From positions 1 through 44,042 of the IMG/VR virus record IMGVR_UViG_3300009136_000012: 44,042 nucleotides of DNA; one strand, 5' to 3'. Origin of the DNA: a virus. The notes beneath the pieces were generated by a model, which ran no database searches, was not told the origin of the DNA, and saw only the letters and a list, made by a program, of their open reading frames with translations. Of the stretch, positions 7,151 to 13,124 are shown piece by piece; the first letter of the stretch is position 1; each line of letters opens with the position of its first letter. The translations under genes and the position numbers were made by a program.

Positions 7151-7684
7151 TCAACCTATCAGTGAGTCACGATCAATTAATCGAACAAAACACGGCATAT
7201 TTTCAGGTCGAAAAATGACGAACATTGAGCCTTTTGTATTGCCAGCGACCGGTTTGTTAGTTGATGGGTGAATAAAGGTTAGACGACCGCCCGTTATGAC
7301 GCGTAGTTCAGATATTTCGGAGATAGGGAGCCATTGAGCGTCGAGCGTTGCGGGCACTAGCAAAACGCTTGTTAAGCCTTTTTCTTGTTGCTCAATAGCT
7401 TTGTTCATGAATGGTTTGATAAGACCGCGACCGTATGGCGGATTGATCCAAACCGTCGGCCAATAATCTAGATCGCGGTAATAACTATCGATATATTCAG
7501 ACCAATCAACATTCAGCGCGTCTTGCTCTTTAGTCAGATAAAGATCACATTTTCTATTGTTATGATTTGCCGCGGCATCTAATGAAAACCTAAATTCTTT
7601 GTTCATGGTGTCAAAAATGCGTTGATCAGTACTCCAAGCATTTTTATCGTCATCCGATAGATCACTTGTGATTATATCGCTCAT
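7151..7684 (-). CDS. Dam-type DNA N6-adenine methyltransferase (PF05869-like)
   Basis: The protein has 177 residues from the ATG at 7684. It shows AWSTDQRIFDTMNKEF (17-31), SLDAAAN (34-40, cofactor-binding region) and the catalytic NPPYG (81-85). The family methylates adenine, commonly in GATC. The start is fixed by an ATGA overlap with a small upstream gene and by GGAG 12 nt before; a longer frame from 7717 lacks a ribosome site. GATC is enriched in this genome, and a GATC-rich candidate origin lies about 500 bp away, so a role in replication timing or protection from restriction is plausible. Confidence 0.85.
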   Translation of the reverse strand: MSDIITSDLSDDDKNAWSTDQRIFDTMNKEFRFSLDAAANHNNRKCDLYLTKEQDALNVDWSEYIDSYYRDLDYWPTVWINPPYGRGLIKPFMNKAIEQQEKGLTSVLLVPATLDAQWLPISEISELRVITGGRLTFIHPSTNKPVAGNTKGSMFVIFRPENMPCFVRLIDRDSLIG

Positions 7685-7839
7685 AATGATTTGGTTCTCC
7701 GATCGAATTCGGTGCATTTAACCAGCGTGATGAATGTTGAATATGATCCCACCTTTTTCATTGATTTGAAATCATAGTCGCATTTTTCGCGGTGTCGTTT
7801 ACAGCGAGTGCACATCCATTGATGCGGCCGGTATCTCAA
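7681..7839 (-). CDS. Small zinc-finger-like protein, unknown
   Basis: The frame ends in a TGA that overlaps the methylase ATG as ATGA. It reads back to a TTG at 7839 (52 residues), 2 nt after the previous stop; an internal ATG at 7815 would give 44 residues. It holds WMCTRCKRHREKCDYDF, a CxxC plus further Cys/His pattern. The coupling on both sides argues that it is translated. The function is unknown. Confidence 0.5.
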   Translation of the reverse strand: MRYRPHQWMCTRCKRHREKCDYDFKSMKKVGSYSTFITLVKCTEFDRRTKSL

Positions 7840-7841
7840 TT

Positions 7842-8060
7842 TTAATGTAGACTAACCTCTTCAATTTCATTTTCACTGTTTAAAATTTCTAACAATGTTT
7901 GGTATAAGTATTTTTCACCTAGATTTTCTCTGATTGCTGAAATCGCGCCGAAAGTTAGTAGCTGCATATATTCGATATATTCTTGCTTTTCCATTGATAG
8001 TACGTTTTTACAATTGAACGCACTATTCAATGCGGTTTGTTGTTTTTCAGTGACTTTCAT
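7842..8060 (-). CDS. Small helical protein, unknown
   Basis: The protein has 72 residues, all-helical in appearance, with no recognised motif. It is the first gene leftwards of the ~830-bp non-coding region and leads into the zinc peptide and the methylase. A weak promoter (CTGTCA, 17 bp, TAGTAT) may lie about 50 bp upstream. The function is unknown. Confidence 0.55.
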   Translation of the reverse strand: MKVTEKQQTALNSAFNCKNVLSMEKQEYIEYMQLLTFGAISAIRENLGEKYLYQTLLEILNSENEIEEVSLH

Positions 8061-8164
8061 TTTAATTCATCCAAAAATTAAGTATGTTCCAATACTATCA
8101 ATTCTCGAAAAATATGACAGTTGATTTATATGACTGCACTCCATTTAACATTTATTTTTTAATG

Positions 8165-8240
8165 GATCTTATATATAAAGATCTAAAGATCTTATATAGA
8201 TCTGAAAATAATATATAGATCTTTAGATCTATATATGGTC
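8165..8240. repeat. AT-rich AGATCT inverted cluster
   Basis: AGATCT occurs at 8179, 8187, 8198, 8217 and 8225, plus a GGATCT at 8164-8169. The outer pairs AGATCTAAAGATCT (8179-8192) and AGATCTTTAGATCT (8217-8230) are exact inverted copies, flanked by alternating AT. Six GATC sites fall in about 66 bp, many times the background. It is a candidate DNA-unwinding and methylation-sensing element. Confidence 0.8.
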
Positions 8241-8372
8241 TTTATGATCAGCTTGGCAGTGACGGAGGCATATGCTAGCCCTACCCAAATTTTTTGAAAA
8301 ATTCGGGCATTACCAAACTTCCAGCTCGTATAGCGAGTCTGACACGAAGCGCCACTTGTTTTTGTCTTCTGT

Positions 8373-8411
8373 CGATAACGTCAAGTGATCTTATAAAAGC
8401 CTACGTTATCG
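8373..8411. repeat. 9-bp inverted repeat in the non-coding region
   Basis: CGATAACGT (8373-8381) and ACGTTATCG (8403-8411) are perfect inverted arms around a 21-nt spacer that contains GATC. It could be a protein-binding site or an RNA hairpin. No U-tract follows on either strand, so a terminator is unlikely. Confidence 0.6.
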
Positions 8412-8890
8412 GTTAGGTACATTTAAACCCGCGTGTGAACATTCGCTACACCGTTAATCACGCTTGCTGATACGCACTGTCTCGTCGGCGCATCAAACTC
8501 GTTACTGTTTCGTTTTATCGTTAAATAAAAACCGGATTTAACCCGTTAGAACTTTATATGCGCGCGCAGGATTACCTACTGAATAGCATATAAATTATTT
8601 TTAAACGCGGCTAAGCCGCAATAGATTTAGTGGTGCGTGATGATTATCCGGTTCGCTTTTTAATTCGCGCGGGTAGTGATTTGATGGTTTTGAATTTAAC
8701 TTTTTTGAATGCTCGATCGTTCGGCTTGAAATTGTACAAGATACAGCCCCCTTTCATTTTTTTTGGAATTTCGTTGTAACTTCACGTTTAACTTTTTTCC
8801 GTCGATTAACGCGTAAATCAGATAGCACTGTACGTCAATCGAACGTTTAATCTAACATATGATTTTAATTGATGTATCTTTTTTGTGCTG

Positions 8891-9115
8891 TTATCTCAAA
8901 ATATTTAGTCTGCTTTGTGCTTTGAGGTTTTTATCGAATGTTTTTAAATCACTACCTTTGAGAATAATATCAACTATTCGGCCTTGCGATAGTTCAGGGT
9001 GAATTCTTTGCAACATATCGATAAATTCACGCGATTCAAAGCTTATTTTTGTTGAAAAATTAACGCGTCGATCAGCGTCTGGCAAGCGAGGTCGCCCCAT
9101 TTTGCGCTCATACAT
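8891..9115 (-). CDS. Ribbon-helix-helix DNA-binding protein
   Basis: The 74-residue protein has a basic arm MYERKMGRPRLPDADRR, then a short strand (VNFSTKIS) and two helices (ESREFIDMLQRIHPEL and QGRIVDIILKG), the RHH (Arc/CopG) layout. RHH dimers bind short direct repeats. Its promoter lies at 9149-9178, and an 8-bp iteron cluster (9256-9319) lies about 100 bp further upstream, so autoregulation or copy control is possible. GGGGACTTATA precedes the ATG. Confidence 0.72.
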   Translation of the reverse strand: MYERKMGRPRLPDADRRVNFSTKISFESREFIDMLQRIHPELSQGRIVDIILKGSDLKTFDKNLKAQSRLNILR

Positions 9116-9148
9116 TATAAGTCCCCATATTAATTAAGATCAGGCTTG

Positions 9149-9178
9149 AGCATACACTAAACGCATGAGCAATATCAA
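9149..9178 (-). promoter_or_regulatory. Promoter for the RHH gene
   Basis: On the minus strand: TTGATA (9173-9178), an 18-bp spacer, TATGCT (9149-9154). The predicted leader to the ATG at 9115 is about 27 nt. The spacer contains GCGTTTAG, similar to the half-site of the repeated early promoters, so both might answer to one regulator. Confidence 0.6.
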
Positions 9179-9255
9179 GTGATTTACCGTACTTTCTGAC
9201 AATGTGGCGTTAAACACCTAATTACAAGGGTTTTATCCGTATATTGTGAGGTAAA

Positions 9256-9319
9256 ATATTATGATTATAGGATTCTACGATGCTATCATGGCATGATGCT
9301 AGCATGGCATGATGCTATG
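9256..9319 (-). repeat. 8-bp iteron cluster B
   Basis: Read on the minus strand from 9319, contiguous 8-mers run CATAGCAT, CATGCCAT, GCTAGCAT, CATGCCAT, GATAGCAT, then weaker CGTAGAAT, CCTATAAT, CATAATAT. They share the CAT(N)3AT pattern and 8-bp phase of the array before parA, in opposite orientation. It is a likely binding site of an RHH protein (the local one or the ParG-like one) and may serve in replication, partition or repression. Confidence 0.75.
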
Positions 9320-9356
9320 ATATATTGTGCTTAAATCGATTTATGATACTATAGGC

Positions 9357-9384
9357 GCGCAGTTGGCGTCATATCCAATTGCGC
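9357..9384. repeat. Imperfect inverted repeat (hairpin)
   Basis: GCGCAGTTGG (9357-9366) and CCAATTGCGC (9375-9384) pair in nine of ten positions around an 8-nt loop. It lies in the gap between the small RHH-like gene at 9439 and the iteron cluster. No U-run is adjacent; the function is unknown. The rest of 9320-9438 shows nothing further that I can interpret. Confidence 0.5.
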
Positions 9385-9438
9385 TTAAGGATAGCCTTGA
9401 GACTCTTTAATCGTTGAGCTTAATGGGTTTCGAGGCTT

Positions 9439-9618
9439 TTAAATGCTATTTTTAGCGTCAAATTCGCATTTATCGAGATAAAATTCTAGTGCTTCGCGCG
9501 TAAATTGCTCAAAATTTGGATGGATCCTTTCAATACTTTCAACGATAGATAAATCAATAGAGATACATTTAACAATAGTCGATTCTTTGTTATAACGTTT
9601 ATTTGCAAATTTGCTCAT
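9439..9618 (-). CDS. Small RHH-like protein (59 aa)
   Basis: The frame from ATG 9618 to TAA 9439-9441 encodes 59 residues. STIVKCISIDLSIVESIERI followed by HPNFEQFTREALEFYL fits strand-helix-helix, and the HP turn matches HPEL in the RHH protein at 8891. The two may be distant paralogues. It begins just past the U-tract of the tail-operon terminator, so it needs read-through or its own promoter. GCGAG lies 8 nt before the ATG. Confidence 0.6.
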   Translation of the reverse strand: MSKFANKRYNKESTIVKCISIDLSIVESIERIHPNFEQFTREALEFYLDKCEFDAKNSI

Positions 9619-9635
9619 TTAAAATACTCGCTTAT

Positions 9636-9659
9636 AAAAAAGCCCGCAGGAGAACGGGC
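9636..9659 (-). terminator. Intrinsic terminator of the tail operon
   Basis: On the minus strand, GCCCGTTCTCCTGCGGGC forms a hairpin with a 5-bp GC stem followed at once by TTTTTT. It stands about 30 bp after the stop of the last tail gene. This is a textbook rho-independent terminator and closes the structural transcript. Confidence 0.92.
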
Positions 9660-9690
9660 AATTAATATCATCAGGCCAATTTTTATTATT

Positions 9691-10155
9691 TTAAATCGGC
9701 ACACCTTGCAAAATTCTAGTTAGATCAGATTCAGTAATAAATCCCTCATCTCTAAAATGAATTAACTCTGTCAATATATCAGGGATATTAATCTGATTAT
9801 TCGATGCGTGATCAATTGTCGATTCTAAAAAGAATAATGCAATAGAATCGGCGTTTGCGCTTTGATCATGAGCCGCTTTAAATATTGCGAGATATCCGAC
9901 ATCCTCAATTAATTCTAATAATTCGCCGGTTGTTACTAACGTTCGAAAATTAACAGGCGGCGGAAAATATTCAGGCGTTGTGGTAATTTCCCAGCTATCA
10001 GAACTTTTGATATAAAGCGCGAATTCTTGAGGCGGTCCTGCTGATAATATTGGCGGCTCTGTTTCAGTTGATCGCGATGGTTTATTTGGCGGCCCTGTAT
10101 TAACAAAATCACCATCCCAATATAATTTTGATGTGTACGTATAATATCTAGCCAT
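9691..10155 (-). CDS. Fibre-associated or fibre-assembly protein, unknown
   Basis: The protein has 154 residues: a Pro- and Thr-rich first half (about 20-75) and a helical, acidic C-terminal half (80-150). It is the last structural gene and overlaps the fibre gene by one base (TAATG). Position and composition resemble tail-fibre assembly chaperones or short fibre-tip proteins, but no motif proves it. Confidence 0.55.
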   Translation of the reverse strand: MARYYTYTSKLYWDGDFVNTGPPNKPSRSTETEPPILSAGPPQEFALYIKSSDSWEITTTPEYFPPPVNFRTLVTTGELLELIEDVGYLAIFKAAHDQSANADSIALFFLESTIDHASNNQINIPDILTELIHFRDEGFITESDLTRILQGVPI

Positions 10156-11510
10156 TAGTTGTTAACCCTCATTCCTAAATATGTTCCGATCGGAATTATT
10201 CCGCCATTTCCAGCAACCGACCCTTTGTAATTAAAAATATTCATAGTTGTAAATTCAGTTGTTAAATTTGCGTCTATTGTTATGCTATACGCGTTTGTCG
10301 CATTATTCCGAACTGATGCTAGTGATACTCCGGGATTCGAGGCTATCATACGTGAGGCATTATCTGCTACGGATGAATAATATTCATCGGATGTGCCGTC
10401 CTTATCCTGTGTTTGAATTAGTCTCATACAACCATCTGCATCTCGTTTCATACACTGAAAAATATTGTCCGTTGAGCCGCTCGTAGTGATTGGAAAAATA
10501 TAAATATGTTCAGTGTTGTCTACCTTTACCGCTCTATGTTGTGTATTTTGAACTAACATGTCGCCTTTATCCCACGTTACACCGGAATCTGCGCTAGTAT
10601 AAATGTGATAACCTCTCACTGCTGGCAACGCGATAAAAATGTCCTCATTAATATCATAAGATAAACGAAAAAACATATTTGTCGTCGGTGATACATCTAA
10701 CAATAAAGAAGCGACACCGCCTATAGATGTAGTGCCGTAAATTTTTCCAGTGTTGCTATTATCACGCGATGTCCATATCCAAGCTGATCCTTCTTTTACT
10801 GCGATTGAACCCTCGGTAACACTACCTGAACCGCCGTGAGTTACCGTTCCGCCCCATAACGCCCAGCCAGTCGAAACGTCGTCGACCGCTGAATAAGCGA
10901 TTTGTAAATTAGTACTGTTAGACCACAGTGAATACCAACGACCACTTGATCCACTATTGCAAATTGCCTCGCATTGAGAACTAGCAGTCAATGAAATCGT
11001 AGCATTGAGATCGATTGCCGTCCAACCGGATAACAGTGTTGTTACTGTTGAATAATCGATTATAGAGTTTGCAGCTTGGAAAGAAACTAAACAGCCCTCC
11101 CCCCCGTCATCGTCTCTAAATTGAACTTGTTTTGGAATCGAAGCCGTAGCGACTGTAAGATCAGCGGATGCGGTCGCGTCCCATGTCGCACCCGTAACCG
11201 ATGTTAATTTTTGAGCGGTCTTTGATGGAAAAACCCACATATCAGTTCCGAAACTTTTAAAACCTCCAAAGGAAGAAGCGGCTGCGTTTCCCGCCTCGGA
11301 TGCTGTATTGGAAACCAAATCCATCATTATTGACGGCGGAATACTATTAATCGCTGCATCAAAATCTGGATAATCGGCCCATAGATGAACGCTCCCATCA
11401 AGCGGTAGAAAATTACCACTTGCTGCCATCGCTGCTTTTGATGAGAAAGAAACAAGCTCTCCAAGCGTTCCGCCGCCGCCGACTATCGAACTCAATTTTG
11501 TTGATGCCAT
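10155..11510 (-). CDS. Tail fibre / receptor-binding protein with beta-propeller-like repeats
   Basis: The 451-residue protein is Ser/Thr/Gly-rich and beta-strand-rich. The N-terminus (1-60: GGGGTLGELVSFSSKAAMA) looks like a fibre attachment region. IYTSADSGVTWDKGD (about 305-319) is an Asp-box (SxDxGxTW) of sialidase-type propellers, and less perfect blades such as WSNSTNLQ and WTSRDNSNTG precede it. It probably contacts the host surface; no catalytic set for a sialidase is seen. It lies in the tail-tip cluster between two other fibre genes. Confidence 0.65.
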   Translation of the reverse strand: MASTKLSSIVGGGGTLGELVSFSSKAAMAASGNFLPLDGSVHLWADYPDFDAAINSIPPSIMMDLVSNTASEAGNAAASSFGGFKSFGTDMWVFPSKTAQKLTSVTGATWDATASADLTVATASIPKQVQFRDDDGGEGCLVSFQAANSIIDYSTVTTLLSGWTAIDLNATISLTASSQCEAICNSGSSGRWYSLWSNSTNLQIAYSAVDDVSTGWALWGGTVTHGGSGSVTEGSIAVKEGSAWIWTSRDNSNTGKIYGTTSIGGVASLLLDVSPTTNMFFRLSYDINEDIFIALPAVRGYHIYTSADSGVTWDKGDMLVQNTQHRAVKVDNTEHIYIFPITTSGSTDNIFQCMKRDADGCMRLIQTQDKDGTSDEYYSSVADNASRMIASNPGVSLASVRNNATNAYSITIDANLTTEFTTMNIFNYKGSVAGNGGIIPIGTYLGMRVNN

Positions 11511-11511
11511 T

Positions 11512-12198
11512 TTATCCTACCTCTAAAATTAATGTGCCTTTCGCAATTAATAAAGCCGTGTCGCCCGCTGCAAGTTCTAAATCTGTTCCTGATGCTATTG
11601 ATCCACTTGGCCCGCGAATTGTAAAATTTGGATTTAAAATCTGAACTTTGAAAGTACTCGCTGAACTATTGTGCGCGGTAAAAACTTCGCCGTCTGTCAT
11701 AGTCGCGGGTAATGTCGCGTCGACAGTTGCGCCAGTCGCTTCAATTTGATAACGAAGGCCGGGCGAGATATTAAAATCGGCGGTTTTTAAAGTTTCGAAA
11801 AAGTTAGGATCGATGGCTTGCCAATCGCTTGTTACGCTCGGCTCGCTCGTCGTCACATCGGCTAAATTATTTAATAGTTGCCAGGAAATATCATTATGCG
11901 CGACTGAATAAGGAATATTTGCCGCGCCTGTTTGCGCTGACCAAAGCCCGACAAAGTTCGCGCTTGATGCTGCGTCCGATGCTGAAGAAGCTGCCGCCGC
12001 TGCCGATGCCGCTGCCGCAGTTGCGTCCGCGTCCATTGTGATCGCTAGCGCATCGAGATATGTTGCTAGACCATTATAATCTGTCGCGAGCGGTTCTTGA
12101 TATGCAAGCCAATCGTCGGCGTTATCAGCAAATACTGATGCGGATTGTGTTCTTGCGGGAACCGCTCCGCTATAAGTTGGAATTACTGGCGCTGCCAT
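11512..12198 (-). CDS. Tail fibre-like structural protein
   Basis: The protein has 228 residues. A helical Ala/Ser/Asp-rich region (about 55-80, long Ala runs) is likely a trimeric coiled coil. It is followed by a beta-rich C-terminal domain (about 130-228) typical of fibres and of carbohydrate- or capsid-attachment domains. It is flanked by the fibre at 10155 and a beta-rich tail protein at 12201. The exact position in the virion is unknown. Confidence 0.6.
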   Translation of the reverse strand: MAAPVIPTYSGAVPARTQSASVFADNADDWLAYQEPLATDYNGLATYLDALAITMDADATAAAASAAAAASSASDAASSANFVGLWSAQTGAANIPYSVAHNDISWQLLNNLADVTTSEPSVTSDWQAIDPNFFETLKTADFNISPGLRYQIEATGATVDATLPATMTDGEVFTAHNSSASTFKVQILNPNFTIRGPSGSIASGTDLELAAGDTALLIAKGTLILEVG

Positions 12199-12200
12199 TT

Positions 12201-13124
12201 TTAAACCACTCCTTCAATTGTCAAAGTTGCGTCGGTTATTAGCGGACTAGAAATATTATCTTGAAAGTCCCTATAATATCCGAATACTAAAGTCGCGTCA
12301 TCCGTACCACCTGATCCGCCGATCCAAACGCTCGGGATTCCCGTTAACGATGAAAGCGTATCAAAAACATAATTAACTTTTGATCGTAAAACTGTCACAT
12401 TGTAATTTACTAACTTGCTTGTACGACCGGGCGTTACCACTTTGTTTCCGAAAGTATCTGTTTCAACGCGTGAATAGTCAAGTAGTTGAACCGACGTTCC
12501 ATAATTTGCGACACCTAAAGTTAATTGACTCCCGATAATAAAATTACCGAATTCAATCGCTGATCCGCCATCGACTGTTAATGTCATTGTAGCGTTAGGA
12601 TAAGCAGGCAAATCTAATAAAGCAAAAGAACTTGCGCGAATGATCGGAGAAAAGAAATAATAATACCAATCGATCACTTCTGAATTATCAACCATATCGA
12701 CATCAGTATTATAAACCTCGCCTGCAACCGGATCGTCAACTGTCACATTGATGTCAGTCACATCAAATATTTGAAAACCTGCGACTGCATTAAATAATTC
12801 CGCTGGCGTTATCTCAACAACTAATTGAGTGGCTTCGGTTGATGCAGTTGAATTAATATTGTCAAACATCGCCCATTTATTTGTCGGCCCTGCATCAATC
12901 CAAGTTGCCGGATCTGCGTTGATACCTTGATTCGCGCCGGTCGGATCATCGGTTGTACTTGGATCCGCAACCACCTCATAAATTCGATGCGTCGCGATTT
13001 GTATTCTTTGATCGCCTAAATTATACGTTCCGGCGATCCAAGTTGTCTCGCCAGAATCGGGTTCTGCAATCGTTGACGAATCAAGGATCGCATCAATAAT
13101 TGTTATTGGTTTTACGACGATCAT
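12201..13124 (-). CDS. Tail-tip structural protein, downstream of tape measure
   Basis: This 307-residue beta-rich, acidic protein lacks Lys- or Arg-rich regions. Its ATG overlaps the tape-measure stop by 4 bp, the usual place for a distal tail or tip protein. I recognise no Dit, Tal or lambda M/L/K/J motif. It might be a baseplate hub component or an adsorption protein. Coupling to the tape measure suggests that the two are assembled together. Confidence 0.55.
   Translation of the reverse strand: MIVVKPITIIDAILDSSTIAEPDSGETTWIAGTYNLGDQRIQIATHRIYEVVADPSTTDDPTGANQGINADPATWIDAGPTNKWAMFDNINSTASTEATQLVVEITPAELFNAVAGFQIFDVTDINVTVDDPVAGEVYNTDVDMVDNSEVIDWYYYFFSPIIRASSFALLDLPAYPNATMTLTVDGGSAIEFGNFIIGSQLTLGVANYGTSVQLLDYSRVETDTFGNKVVTPGRTSKLVNYNVTVLRSKVNYVFDTLSSLTGIPSVWIGGSGGTDDATLVFGYYRDFQDNISSPLITDATLTIEGVV

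Larger units (their letters stand above)
8061..8890. other. ~830-bp non-coding region, candidate replication origin
   Basis: No convincing gene was found on either strand. It holds an AT-rich AGATCT inverted cluster (8165-8240), a hairpin-forming CCC...GGG element (8284-8307), a 9-bp inverted repeat CGATAACGT / ACGTTATCG (8373-8381 and 8403-8411), a GCGGCTAAGCCGC hairpin near 8607, and a repeated TTTAACTTTTTT (near 8696 and 8788). AT-rich melting DNA, repeats and adenine-methylation sites next to a phage adenine methylase and an RHH gene are what an origin would show. No initiator gene is recognised, so this remains inference. Confidence 0.45.

Noticed and set aside
7685-7717. Earlier start for the adenine methylase
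   Set aside because: It has no ribosome site, and the later ATG overlaps a small upstream gene as ATGA, as elsewhere in this genome.
8061-8890. Hidden replication-initiator gene in the non-coding region
   Set aside because: All frames are broken by stops within short distances on both strands; only tiny frames such as a 25-codon one near 8150 remain.
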